Assembly: GCF_029626035.1 (NCBI RefSeq) | Contig: NZ_JARUBE010000003.1 | Coordinates: 1,488,001-1,552,000, forward strand | DNA from: Micromonospora sp. WMMD980 | GTDB lineage: Bacteria; Actinomycetota; Actinomycetes; Mycobacteriales; Micromonosporaceae | Direction of reading: 5' to 3' | DNA: 64,000 bases | In this document: positions 16,908 through 25,243 of the stretch, piece by piece | Numbering within the stretch: the stretch's first letter is position 1 | Layout: every line of letters starts with the position of its first letter | The notes under the pieces: model-generated | Databases searched by the model: none | Seen by the model: the letters and a program-made list of their open reading frames with translations, nothing else | Told to the model about the DNA's origin: nothing | Position numbers and translations under genes: made by a program

Positions 16908-16946
16908 GGGGGCCCCGCTCAGCAGAACGCGTTGAGCGGGGCCCCC
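16908..16946. terminator. Perfect 14-bp GGGGCCCC-arm hairpin between converging genes
   Basis: GGGGGCCCCGCTCA (16908-16921) and TGAGCGGGGCCCCC (16933-16946) pair perfectly around an 11-base loop. It lies between the repeat protein stop (16894) and the SARP gene stop (16950), so it can serve both. Related hairpins occur at 40226-40266 and 56617-56657. Confidence 0.8.
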
Positions 16947-16949
16947 GCC

Positions 16950-18743
16950 TCACGGGCATTCGTTGGCGAAGATGCGCAGCAACTCGGGCAGGTGGAAGCG
17001 TTGGCCGAGGCCGCCGGCGTCGACCGGCACCAGCATGTTGTGCTGGACCAGGTGCTCGACCAGCCGGCTGGCCTGCTGCCGGGGCAGGCGCAGGATCTCC
17101 ACCGCGCTGGTCGGGGTGATCAGTGAGTTGGCGGCGGCCAGTTCGCGCAAGGCCCGGCGGGCGTCGACGTCGAGCCCTCGGTAGCTGACCGAGAGCGTGT
17201 GCCGCACCGAGATGTCCCCGACGACCAACTCGGCGAGCCGGTTCTCCTCGATCTCCAGATGCTCGGCGAAGCCGGGCAGCGCGCCGTCCGGCTGGGTGAC
17301 CAGCCGGCTGCCGACGATCCGCAGGGCCAGCGGCAACTGGTCGCAGGCGTCGGCGATCCGGCCGAAGACCTCCGGCTGCTCGCGGACCCGGTCCTCGCCC
17401 GCGATCGTCGCCAGCAGTTCCACCGCCTCGTCGCGGTCCAGCGCGCCGAGCGTGAGCCGCCAGCCGACGTCCAGGTCCAGCAGGCGCTGCCGGCTGTTGA
17501 CCAGCACCAGGCTGCGGCCCGCGCCCGGCAGCAGCGGGCGGACCTGCTGCGCGCACTCCACGTCGTCGATGATGAGCAGCAGTCGCCGGCCGGCGAGCGC
17601 GCACCGCAGCACCGCGGCCCGCTCCCGGATGTCCTCCGACACGTCGGTCAGCGGCACCCCCAGCTCGACGAGCAGTTCCCGGATCAGCTCCCCGCTGCCG
17701 CGTGGCGGCTCGTCGCCGCTGTCGAAGCTCACGAAGAGCTGCCCGTCGGGGAAGAGGTCGGCCAGGTCGTAGCCGCTGGAGATTGAGAAGGAGGACTTGC
17801 CGACCCCGGGCGCGCCGGAGACCAGCACGACGGCGGCGTGCTCGTCCGCGCCGGTCGAGTCCGCGATGCCCTCGGCGATGGCGCGCAACTGACCGGCGGT
17901 GGTGTCCCGGCCGACCAGGACCGGCGGCTTCATCGGCAGCGCCTGCCTTCCGGCCGGCGCCGCGGCGGGCCGGCCGGCGGGCGGTCGGGCCTCGGTCGAG
18001 TCCGCGTCCAGCGCGGCCTGCAGGGCGCCCTGCAGGGCCGGGCCGGGGTCGACCCCGAGTTCGTCGACGATGCCGCGTCGGGCCTGCTGGTAGGCGACCA
18101 GCGCCTCGCCGACGCGTCCCTCGAGCGTCAACGCGGTCACCAACTGTGCCTGGTGGCGTTCGTCGAGCGGCTCCTCCGCCACCATCCGGCGCAGCGCCGG
18201 GATGACCCGCGCCGGCTGGCCCAGGCGCAGGCGCAGGTCGGTCAGCTCGACCGTCATCTCCCGGTGCTGCTCCCGCAGCGCGGTGACGGTCGCGCCCAGC
18301 TCGGCGCCGAGGTCCGGCAGGTCCTCCAGCGGCTGGCCCCGCCACAGCCCGACCGCCCGGTCGAACAGGTCGGCGGCGGCGTCCGGCCGGTCCGCGCGCG
18401 CGGACCGGCGCGCGTCCTCGGCGAGTCGCCGGAACCGGAGCAGGTCCAGCTCGTGCTCGTCGACCCGCAGGTGGTAGCCGGTGCCGTCGTGGACCAGGCG
18501 GTCGGCCGAGTCGCCGCCGCGGTCCAGCGCCTGCCGCAGCCGGTGCACGTAGGTGCGCAGGTTGCGCACCGCCGACGCCGGCGGCGCGTCGGGCCAGAGG
18601 CCGTCGACCAGCCGGGCGGTGGAGACGGTACGGCCCGGGTTCAGCAGCAGCAGGGCGAGCAGGAGTCGCGGCTTGGTGCCGGTCAGCGTGATCGCGTGGT
18701 CGTCCGCGGACAGCGCCAACGGACCGAGAACACTGAACTGCAT
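16950..18743 (-). CDS. SARP-family transcriptional activator with NB-ARC ATPase domain
   Basis: The predicted protein has 597 residues. The N-terminal winged helix (about 1-90, FSVLGPLALSADD, RPRLLLALLLLNPGRTV, LRTYVHRLRQAL) and the BTAD all-helical domain (95-245) define the Streptomyces antibiotic regulatory protein family. A linker follows, then an AfsR-like NTPase with P-loop GAPGVGKSS (Lys316), Walker B LLLIIDDVE and the winged segment DQLPLALRIVGSRL. There are no TPR repeats, so it is shorter than AfsR. SARPs activate biosynthetic clusters by binding direct repeats near the -35 region. It lies 99 bases after the last gene of the cluster operon on the same strand, which makes it the likely pathway activator. 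Confidence 0.9.
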   Translation of the reverse strand: MQFSVLGPLALSADDHAITLTGTKPRLLLALLLLNPGRTVSTARLVDGLWPDAPPASAVRNLRTYVHRLRQALDRGGDSADRLVHDGTGYHLRVDEHELDLLRFRRLAEDARRSARADRPDAAADLFDRAVGLWRGQPLEDLPDLGAELGATVTALREQHREMTVELTDLRLRLGQPARVIPALRRMVAEEPLDERHQAQLVTALTLEGRVGEALVAYQQARRGIVDELGVDPGPALQGALQAALDADSTEARPPAGRPAAAPAGRQALPMKPPVLVGRDTTAGQLRAIAEGIADSTGADEHAAVVLVSGAPGVGKSSFSISSGYDLADLFPDGQLFVSFDSGDEPPRGSGELIRELLVELGVPLTDVSEDIRERAAVLRCALAGRRLLLIIDDVECAQQVRPLLPGAGRSLVLVNSRQRLLDLDVGWRLTLGALDRDEAVELLATIAGEDRVREQPEVFGRIADACDQLPLALRIVGSRLVTQPDGALPGFAEHLEIEENRLAELVVGDISVRHTLSVSYRGLDVDARRALRELAAANSLITPTSAVEILRLPRQQASRLVEHLVQHNMLVPVDAGGLGQRFHLPELLRIFANECP

Positions 18744-18842
18744 GGATGTAGTCCCTCGCTCCGCAGTGCGTCCACCGTGTTGTGGCGCCTGAATTTCCCA
18801 CCTTCGGCTAGGGAATAACCCGCTCCCAGATGATGAAAGGAC

Positions 18843-19799
18843 TCACCGATCGGGTTGTTCTTCGTGACCCAGCGTGAGTTGCGCCGTCGCCAGGTGCGCC
18901 GCGTCCAGCACGGCGACCGCGTCCGCCACCTGAGCGCCCTCGGCGCGTCCGGTGCGGGCCAGCTCGGCGAAGTCCTCCGCCTGGCGGGCCAGCGCGGCGT
19001 ACATGGTGGCGTCGCCGTCGGCCGGGTCGAGGAACGTCAGCCGGACGTGGTCCCGGGTGCCGAAGACCTCCACCGCCGCCATGTCCCCGCCCGGATGGTG
19101 CCGGCCGAGCGAGACCAGCGCGGTGCCGCCGCGGGAGAGACCGAGCAACGCCTGAGCGCTGTCCACGTCCCGCCCGCGCACCGCCGGGTCGGTGACGTGC
19201 CCGGCCGGCTGGGCGCAGACACGGATGACGTCCTGCCCGGTCAGCCACCGGATCTGGTCGAACTCGTGCACCCCCATGTCCACGAAGATCCCGCCGCTGC
19301 CGGTGCGGAACGCCGCCGGCGGCGGCTCCCCGTCCCACTGCGACGCGGCCACGAACAGCACCTCACCCAGCTCGCCGCCGGCGATCCGCTCGCGCAGCCG
19401 CCGCAGCTCGGGCACGTACCGGCGCCAGTAGGCGACCTGGAAGCCGACGCCGGCGGCCGCGGCCACCCGGCCGGCCTCCGCGGCCTCGGCCGCGTCCAGC
19501 CCGGCCGGCTTCTCGCACAGCACCGGCAGCCCGGCCTTCGCGGCGTCGGCGACCAGCGCGCCGTGCCGGCCGGTCGGCGCGGTCACCAGCAGACCGTCCG
19601 GCGCGGCGTCCGCGAGCAGGTCCGCCACGCTCGGGTACGCCGGCAGCCCGGCGGCGACGACCGCCGCCCGGGCGTCCGGCACGGGGTCGACCACGTGGCT
19701 GATCCGGACCTTCCGGTTGCCCGCCAGCGCGCGCAGGTGGTGGTGGCCCATCCGCCCCGCGCCCACCAGCGCCAGCCGGAACTCATCGCTGCTCGTCAT
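18843..19799 (-). CDS. Gfo/Idh/MocA oxidoreductase, probable inositol dehydrogenase
   Basis: The predicted protein has 318 residues. The Rossmann start LALVGAGRMGHHHLRAL is followed by the family signature CEKPAGLDAAEAAEAG, where EKP carries the catalytic Lys. The later GGIFVDMGVHEFDQIRWL holds the Asp and His used in myo-inositol 2-dehydrogenases. In this cluster its likely role is NAD-dependent oxidation of an inositol carbon to a ketone (scyllo-inosose), the substrate of the aminotransferase at 30525. It is the last gene of the long operon, and its start overlaps the phosphatase gene by 17 bases. Another sugar substrate cannot be excluded. Confidence 0.87.
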   Translation of the reverse strand: MTSSDEFRLALVGAGRMGHHHLRALAGNRKVRISHVVDPVPDARAAVVAAGLPAYPSVADLLADAAPDGLLVTAPTGRHGALVADAAKAGLPVLCEKPAGLDAAEAAEAGRVAAAAGVGFQVAYWRRYVPELRRLRERIAGGELGEVLFVAASQWDGEPPPAAFRTGSGGIFVDMGVHEFDQIRWLTGQDVIRVCAQPAGHVTDPAVRGRDVDSAQALLGLSRGGTALVSLGRHHPGGDMAAVEVFGTRDHVRLTFLDPADGDATMYAALARQAEDFAELARTGRAEGAQVADAVAVLDAAHLATAQLTLGHEEQPDR

Positions 19800-20610
19800 C
19801 GTCGTCCCCCTCGTCGTGGTCCGTGCCCAGCCAGGCCGCCAGCGCCGCCACCACGGCCGGAGCGCCGGTGGCGAAGACGGTCCGTCCGTCCCGGCGCCAG
19901 CGGCGGGTCACCCCGCCACCGGCCTCCACCAGGGCGGCGCCGGCGGCGACATCCCACTCCGCCGGGTCGAAACTGAGGAACGCGTCCAGTTCCCCGGTGG
20001 CCACCGCCGCCAGGTCGCAGACCGTGGATCCGGAGTTGCGCAGGTCCGCGACGCGCGGCGCGAGGCCGACGAGCGCCTGGTAGGCGCGCCGCCGCGGGCC
20101 GGGCGCGTTCGGCACCGCGAACGCCACCAGCGCGTGTGCCGGCACCGCGTCGCGGTTGACCGCCACCCGGGCGTCGCCGTCGTGCGCGCCGTCGGCGTCG
20201 AGCACCAGGCAGGCGCCGGAGGCCGGTTGCAGGATGGTGGCCGCGACCACCCGACCCTCGCCCACGTCGCAGCCGGCCGCCACGGCGATGCTGACCGCGT
20301 AGCGGCTCGCCCCGTGGCTGAAGTTGAGCGTGCCGTCGAGCGGGTCGACGATCCAGCGCAGCCCGGAGCAGCCGGCGCTCAGCCCGGACTCCTCGGCCAG
20401 CACCGCGTCCTGCGGACGGTCGCGGGCGAGCAGGTCGAGGATCGCCCGTTCGCTGGCGTGATCGGCGGTGGTCACCGGGTCCTGCGCCGCCCCTCCCTTG
20501 TGGACGGTCTGGAAGCCCCGGTGGCGGGCCTGGCGGATGGCGTCCGCCCCGGCCCGCGCGGCGCGCAGGCTGAGGTGGCGCAGGTCGGCCGGAGCGGCGC
20601 CGATGCTCAT
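19783..20610 (-). CDS. Inositol monophosphatase family protein
   Basis: The predicted protein has 275 residues. Metal-binding motifs are intact: AEESG (Glu of site 1), WIVDPLDGTLNFSHG (the DPLDGT signature) and the late EWDVAAGAALVEAGGG. It should remove phosphate from inositol-1(3)-phosphate, following the synthase encoded at 29269. Members of the family also act on histidinol phosphate or PAP, but the inositol synthase, dehydrogenase and aminotransferase in the same operon make the inositol role likely. Its ATG overlaps the stop of the flavin reductase gene (ATGA). Confidence 0.88.
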   Translation of the reverse strand: MSIGAAPADLRHLSLRAARAGADAIRQARHRGFQTVHKGGAAQDPVTTADHASERAILDLLARDRPQDAVLAEESGLSAGCSGLRWIVDPLDGTLNFSHGASRYAVSIAVAAGCDVGEGRVVAATILQPASGACLVLDADGAHDGDARVAVNRDAVPAHALVAFAVPNAPGPRRRAYQALVGLAPRVADLRNSGSTVCDLAAVATGELDAFLSFDPAEWDVAAGAALVEAGGGVTRRWRRDGRTVFATGAPAVVAALAAWLGTDHDEGDDDDEQR

Positions 20611-21140
20611 CGCGCCACCTCCGGCTCCCGCAGGTCGGCGACCTGCGCGTAGTGCCCGTCCACGAAGAGCAGCGGAGGTGTCGACCGGAGCAGGCCGGCG
20701 GCGCGGACGGTCCCCATCAGCACCGCGTGGTCACCGGCCGGCTCGGCCGACACCGCCTCGCACCCGAAGTACGCCACCCCGTCGGTCAGCCGTGGGCAGC
20801 CGGTCTCGGTCTCCGCGTCGTACGCGACGCCGGCGAAGCCCTCCGCGCCGGTGGGCCGGCCCCGGCTGGCGAACCAGGCCGCGTCGTCGCGCTGGTCGTC
20901 GGCGAGCACGGTGACCGCGAACCGGCCGTCGCGCCGGACCGCGTCCAGCAGGCGGCAGTCCCGCCGCAGGCAGACCAGCAGCATCCGGGGGGACAACGAC
21001 ACGGTGGTGAACGAGTTGACAGTCATGCCGAGCGGTCCGTCCGGCCCGAGCGCGGTCGCCACCGCCACCCCGGTGGCGAAGCGCCCGGCCACGGAACGGA
21101 ACGCCCGCTCCTGCTCGTACGCGTTGCTGATCCCGGTCAT
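20607..21140 (-). CDS. Flavin reductase (HpaC/VlmR type)
   Basis: The predicted protein has 177 residues, a typical size. The split-barrel FMN fold shows FRSVAGRFATGVAVATA, MTVNSFTTVSLSPRMLLVC and the late VDGHYAQV. These enzymes use NAD(P)H to make free reduced flavin for a partner oxygenase. The only candidate partners here are the two acyl-CoA-dehydrogenase-fold flavoproteins at 22666 and 23828, since group D flavin monooxygenases share that fold. The ATG overlaps the stop of the adenylation gene (ATGA). Confidence 0.87.
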   Translation of the reverse strand: MTGISNAYEQERAFRSVAGRFATGVAVATALGPDGPLGMTVNSFTTVSLSPRMLLVCLRRDCRLLDAVRRDGRFAVTVLADDQRDDAAWFASRGRPTGAEGFAGVAYDAETETGCPRLTDGVAYFGCEAVSAEPAGDHAVLMGTVRAAGLLRSTPPLLFVDGHYAQVADLREPEVAR

Positions 21141-22636
21141 CACCGTTCTCCTCTCGTCCCGCCGACGTCGCCGACCAGGGCGGCGGTCCGGCGTCGGTCG
21201 GTCTTGCCGTTGCCGTTGGTGGGCAGCGCGGCGACGTGGTGGATCCGGGCCGGCACCATGTAGCCGGGCAGCCCGTCCGCGCAGCGGCGGGACAGCTCGG
21301 CGTCGATCCCGGCGGCGCCGGTGTAGACCGCCTCCAGCGTCACGCCGTCGCCGGTGCCGAGCGCCAGCACCACCGCGTCCTGCACGCCGGGGTGCCCGCG
21401 CAGCACCATCTCGACCTCGCCCAGCTCGATCCGATAGCCGCGCAGCTTCACCTGGTCGTCGAGGCGGCCGTGGTGCACGAGCGTGCCGTGCTCGCGGCGG
21501 ACCCGGTCGCCGGTGCGGTAGTAGCGCCGGCCGGCGTGCTCGACGAACCGGCCCTCGTCGTCGGCCGGGTCGAGGTAGCCGGCGAAGCACTGCGCTCCCC
21601 GCACACACAGCTCACCGTCGTCGCCACCGGTCGTGCCGTCCCCGCCCCGCACGATCGCGTCCAGGTCCTCGTGCACGTCACCGATCGGCACCGTGCCGTT
21701 CGACGTCGCCGGCCAGTCCGCCGGATCGGCCGGCAGCCGGTGCGCGGTGCAGGTCACGGTCAGTTCGGTGGGGCCGTACAGGTTCTCCACCACGCTGCCC
21801 GGCGCCGCCGCCGCCCAGGCCCGCGCCTGCTCGACGGTGAGCTGCTCACCGGCGAAGAGGCTGTGCCGCAGGCCGGGCATGGCGCCGGGAGAGAGCATCC
21901 GCATCCGGCGGGCCAGCGACACCACCGACGGCACCGAGAACCAGTGCGTGATCCGCCGCTCGTTGACGAACCGCACCGGGGTGAGCACCTCGTCCGGCTG
22001 CGGCACCACGAGGGTGGCGCCGCCGCCCCAGGCGACGAACATGTCGAACACCGACGGGTCGAACGTCAGGTCGAAGGTCTGCGACAGCCGGTCGCCCGGG
22101 CCGACCCGGTAGACGTCGAGGCAGTGGGCGAGATAGGCGTCCACGTTGCGGTGCCGGATCGGCACGCCCTTGGGCCGGCCGGTCGACCCGGACGTGAACA
22201 GCAGGTACGCCACGTCGTCCGGGCGCACCGCCGGCTCCGGCGGGGCCGCGCCCGGCGGCTCGTCGAGCCGTACCGTGGCGGCGTCGCCCGCGACCTCGGC
22301 CGCCACCGCCGCGCCGGCGGCGTCGACCACCAGGGCGTCCACCCCGGCGTCGCGGCACAACCGGGCGTTGCGGGCGGCGGGGAAGGCCGGGTTGAGCGGC
22401 ACCACGACCGCGCCGGCCCGCAACGCGCCCAGATAACCGGCGTACGCCGGCAGGCTGCGGGCCGCCAACAGGCCGACCGCCCGCGGACGCCGGCCCACCC
22501 GGGCATGCATCCGCCCGGCGAGACCGCCGGCCAGCTCGTGCAGCCGGCGGTAGGTCACCGACTCCCCGCCGACCTCCAGCGCGACCGCCTCGGGCAGGCG
22601 CTCCGCGCTGCGCTGGAACCACTGGTAGAGACTCAC
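21140..22636 (-). CDS. Stand-alone amino-acid adenylation enzyme (PltF/RedM-like)
   Basis: The predicted protein has 498 residues. Core motifs are intact: A3 YLLFTSGSTGRPKGVPI, SQTFDLTFDPSVFDMF, A5 ENLYGPTELTVTCT, A7 YYRTGDRVRR, A8 GRLDDQVKLRGYRIELGEVE and A10 NGNGKTDRR with the catalytic Lys. The SQTFDLTFDPSVFD and ENLYGPTEL...CT pattern is shared with free-standing ligases that load an amino acid (for example proline) on a separate carrier protein. The likely carrier is the ACP at 24985. The substrate cannot be read safely by eye. The GTG start has AGGGAG eight bases upstream, and the frame upstream of it is antisense or shadow sequence. Confidence 0.87.
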   Translation of the reverse strand: MSLYQWFQRSAERLPEAVALEVGGESVTYRRLHELAGGLAGRMHARVGRRPRAVGLLAARSLPAYAGYLGALRAGAVVVPLNPAFPAARNARLCRDAGVDALVVDAAGAAVAAEVAGDAATVRLDEPPGAAPPEPAVRPDDVAYLLFTSGSTGRPKGVPIRHRNVDAYLAHCLDVYRVGPGDRLSQTFDLTFDPSVFDMFVAWGGGATLVVPQPDEVLTPVRFVNERRITHWFSVPSVVSLARRMRMLSPGAMPGLRHSLFAGEQLTVEQARAWAAAAPGSVVENLYGPTELTVTCTAHRLPADPADWPATSNGTVPIGDVHEDLDAIVRGGDGTTGGDDGELCVRGAQCFAGYLDPADDEGRFVEHAGRRYYRTGDRVRREHGTLVHHGRLDDQVKLRGYRIELGEVEMVLRGHPGVQDAVVLALGTGDGVTLEAVYTGAAGIDAELSRRCADGLPGYMVPARIHHVAALPTNGNGKTDRRRTAALVGDVGGTRGER

Positions 22637-22665
22637 GGCGTTGCTCCCTTCCGTGCTGTTTCGGG

Positions 22666-23835
22666 TCAGATCCCGGTGCCGACCAGTTCGTCGGCGTGGT
22701 CGGCGATGCCGGCGAGCATCGCGCCGGTGGCGCCGCCGGCGATGCCGAACATGGCCACCTCGCCACGCAGGTGCGCCTCGCCGCCGTCGCGGAACGCGTC
22801 CGCGCCGCGCAGGCGCACCGCCTCGGCGGCGACCCGGTCCACCGTCTCGGCGGCGGCGACCTTGAGCACCATGCCGTCGACCGGGGACACCACGGGCTCC
22901 GTCGCGGCCAGCGGCGGCGCGCACAGCGCGTCGAGCTGGCGGACGGCGACCAGGCAGCGGGCGTACCGTTCCCGGATCGCCGGGCGGTCCCAGAGCGTGC
23001 CCTCGGCGGCCGGTCGCCGCCGCAGCCAGTCGCGCAGGTCGGCCAGCAGCCGGTGGCACATCGCCCGCGCCCACAACGCGCCGGCCAGCCGTTCGACGCC
23101 GACCTGCCGGGCGAACCCGGCCAGCGCCCGGCCGGGACGACCGACCACGGTGTCCGGGTCGAGCGCGACGCCGTCGAGGCGCAGGTGCCCGACGCCCGCG
23201 CCGGCGAACGCCCGGCCGGCGGAGGAGACCGTCACGCCCGGCGCGGCGGCCGGCGCGAGCACCCAGCAGAAGCTGGTGAAGTGCCGCGCCGCGCGGTGCC
23301 GGGCCAGCACCAGCGCCGCGTCGCAGGTCGTCGCGTTGGTGATCCAGGTCTTCGCGCCGTCCACCGTCGCCGCGTCGTCGCCCAGCTTCACCCTCGTGGT
23401 GGCGTCGAGCAGGTCCGAGCCGGACCCGGCCGCGTCGGTGACGGCCAGCGCCACCACCGTCTCGCCGCGCAGCATGTCGCGCCGGGCGCGCTCCGCCGGT
23501 CCGGCCGCGCCGGCCAGCAGCGGCAGCACGGTGGCGACCTGCACGCAGACCGACAGCGTCACGCCCAGCGGGCAGCGGGCGTCCAGCTCGGTGAGCAGCG
23601 CCGACAGCCGCACCGGGTCCGGCTGGTCGCCGCTTGGGTAGAGGGCCGCGACGACCCCGCCGGCACCCAGCGCGCGCCACACGGCGCGGGCGTCGGTGGG
23701 GTCCACCCCGGACAGGGCAGCGCGCACCTCGGCGCGGCCCCCACCCGGCGCGGTGTCGTCCCCGCGCGGCGTGTCGTCGTGCCCACCCGCCCCGGTGTCG
23801 TCCCCGCTCGGCGCGGGGGAGGTCGACTCAGGCAA
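22666..23835 (-). CDS. Acyl-CoA dehydrogenase-fold flavoprotein, divergent
   Basis: The predicted protein has 389 residues. After a Gly/Asp-rich N-terminus (1-35) it shows an acyl-CoA dehydrogenase pattern: a helical domain, a central barrel with VVALAVTDAAGSGSDLLDATTRVKL and AKTWITNAT, and a C-terminal helical bundle. The expected TEPGAGSD motif is weakened to TDAAGSGSD and the helical domains are short, so it may not be a simple desaturase. It could oxidise a carrier-bound acyl chain, or act as a two-component monooxygenase fed by the reductase at 20607. It overlaps the next gene by 8 bases. Confidence 0.8.
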   Translation of the reverse strand: MPESTSPAPSGDDTGAGGHDDTPRGDDTAPGGGRAEVRAALSGVDPTDARAVWRALGAGGVVAALYPSGDQPDPVRLSALLTELDARCPLGVTLSVCVQVATVLPLLAGAAGPAERARRDMLRGETVVALAVTDAAGSGSDLLDATTRVKLGDDAATVDGAKTWITNATTCDAALVLARHRAARHFTSFCWVLAPAAAPGVTVSSAGRAFAGAGVGHLRLDGVALDPDTVVGRPGRALAGFARQVGVERLAGALWARAMCHRLLADLRDWLRRRPAAEGTLWDRPAIRERYARCLVAVRQLDALCAPPLAATEPVVSPVDGMVLKVAAAETVDRVAAEAVRLRGADAFRDGGEAHLRGEVAMFGIAGGATGAMLAGIADHADELVGTGI

Positions 23836-24988
23836 GACGCACCCCCGGGTCGCGCAGCGACAGCGCCCCGTTGGCCAGGCGCAGCCGGTCGTTGGCGTAG
23901 TTCAGCGACGCCGACCGCAGGTCCCGGAAGGTGCGCTCCAGCGCCAGCGGCGAGTCGGTCAGGTAGCCGTGGCGCAGGCCGGCCAGCTCGACCAGCTCGT
24001 GCGCGGCGGCGAACGACTCCTCCGCGGCCCGGATCTTCAGCGTGTTGAGCAGCAACTGCACCGGCGTCGCGGACATGTCCGGCGCGTCGTCGACCACCGA
24101 GACGGTGTGCCGCAGCAGCGCGTGGGTCGCGTCCAGCCGGGCCCGGATCCCGGCCAGCCGCAGCAGCACCAGCTCCGACGAGGGGGCGAACTGTCGCCGT
24201 CCCGCCTCGCTGCGCGCGTGCCGCAGCACCCGCGCGTACGCCCCGGCCGCCGCGCCCAGCCAGGCCGCGGCCCAGCCGACGTGCGCCAGCGGCGCGAAGA
24301 CGGTGGTGGCGATCTCCCGGAACGCGCCGTGCTCGCCGACGACCTGCCACTGCGGCACCGCGCCGCGCAGCCGCATCGGCACACTGTGGGTGGCCCGCAT
24401 GCCCAGCGGGCGCCACCCGCCGGTCACCTCGACCTCCACCTGGTCCCGGGCGGCGTAGACCAGGTCCACCTGCGCGGCCGACCCGGCGTCCGGGGCCCGG
24501 GTGGTGATCAGGAACGCGTCCGCGTAGGGGCCGCCGGTGACGATCGGCGCGGCCCGGTCGATGCCGAGCATCTCGCCGTCGTGCGTCAGCGCCGACTCGG
24601 CGGTCAGCAGGTGTCCGCCCTTGCCGGCCTCGGTGGTGACCGAGCCGAGGTAGCGCTCGCCCCGGGCCACCGCGGGCAGCACGTCGGCCCGCAGCTTCTC
24701 CCCGCCGTACGCGGTGATCGCGGCGACCTGCTGGCAGTGCATGGCGAAGACCATCGCCACCGACATGTCCACCCGGCCCAGCGCCAGCGTGACGTCGACC
24801 AGGTCGGTCAGCGTGCCGTCGGCGCCGCCCTCGGCGGCCGGGACGAGCAGCCCCAGCAGCCCGGTCCGCCGCATCGCGGCCAGCGCCTCGGTCGGGAACG
24901 TGGCGGTCTCGTCGGCCCGGCCGGCGTGCGCCGCCGCCACCTCGGCGACGGTCTCGACGGCCGGGGCGTACCCGGCGTCGGCGGTCAT
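23828..24988 (-). CDS. Acyl-CoA dehydrogenase family protein
   Basis: The predicted protein has 386 residues. Features are FPTEALAAMRRTGLLGLLVPAAEGGADG in the N-terminal helical domain, GSVTTEAGKGGHLLTAESAL in the barrel, and a long C-terminal bundle (LLRHTVSVVDDAPDM, ELAGLRHGYL). The catalytic Glu position is not clear by eye. Beside an ACP and amino-acid ligases, such proteins usually oxidise an aminoacyl group on the carrier (as in pyrrole formation) or hydroxylate it. The ATG at 24988 overlaps the ACP stop (ATGA). The frame is open further upstream, but that part lies inside the ACP gene. Confidence 0.85.
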   Translation of the reverse strand: MTADAGYAPAVETVAEVAAAHAGRADETATFPTEALAAMRRTGLLGLLVPAAEGGADGTLTDLVDVTLALGRVDMSVAMVFAMHCQQVAAITAYGGEKLRADVLPAVARGERYLGSVTTEAGKGGHLLTAESALTHDGEMLGIDRAAPIVTGGPYADAFLITTRAPDAGSAAQVDLVYAARDQVEVEVTGGWRPLGMRATHSVPMRLRGAVPQWQVVGEHGAFREIATTVFAPLAHVGWAAAWLGAAAGAYARVLRHARSEAGRRQFAPSSELVLLRLAGIRARLDATHALLRHTVSVVDDAPDMSATPVQLLLNTLKIRAAEESFAAAHELVELAGLRHGYLTDSPLALERTFRDLRSASLNYANDRLRLANGALSLRDPGVRLA

Positions 24989-25239
24989 CGGGAACCACCG
25001 CCGACCGGGGTGCGCAGGTCCTCGACCACGCCCCACAGCCCGCCGGCGGTGGCGAACGTGGAGTCGACCAGCTTGTCGTCGGGCACGGAGACCCCGAACG
25101 TCTCCTCGATGGCGAAGAGCAGCTCGATCTCGCGCATCGAGTCCAGGCCGAGGTCGCGCAGGCGCGACTCCTCGGTGATCTCGCCGGCGCCGGCGAACTT
25201 GAGGAACGGCCGGAGCAGCTCGGTGAATTCGGCGTTCAT
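24985..25239 (-). CDS. Acyl/peptidyl carrier protein
   Basis: The predicted protein has 84 residues. The phosphopantetheine site is LGLDSMREIELL with Ser34, followed by the usual helix III pattern FGVSVPDDKL. It probably carries the amino-acid-derived chain acted on by the adenylating enzymes, the PLP decarboxylase and the dehydrogenases. The ATG at 25239 has GAGAGGTGA at good spacing and is preferred over an in-frame ATG 15 bases upstream. It lies 4 bases after the decarboxylase gene. Confidence 0.9.
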   Translation of the reverse strand: MNAEFTELLRPFLKFAGAGEITEESRLRDLGLDSMREIELLFAIEETFGVSVPDDKLVDSTFATAGGLWGVVEDLRTPVGGGSR

Positions 25240-25243
25240 GACG

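Noticed and set aside
22637..23680. N-terminal extension of the adenylation enzyme frame
   Set aside because: It lies antisense-like within the flavoprotein gene. A good GTG with a ribosome-binding site at 22636 starts the real protein.
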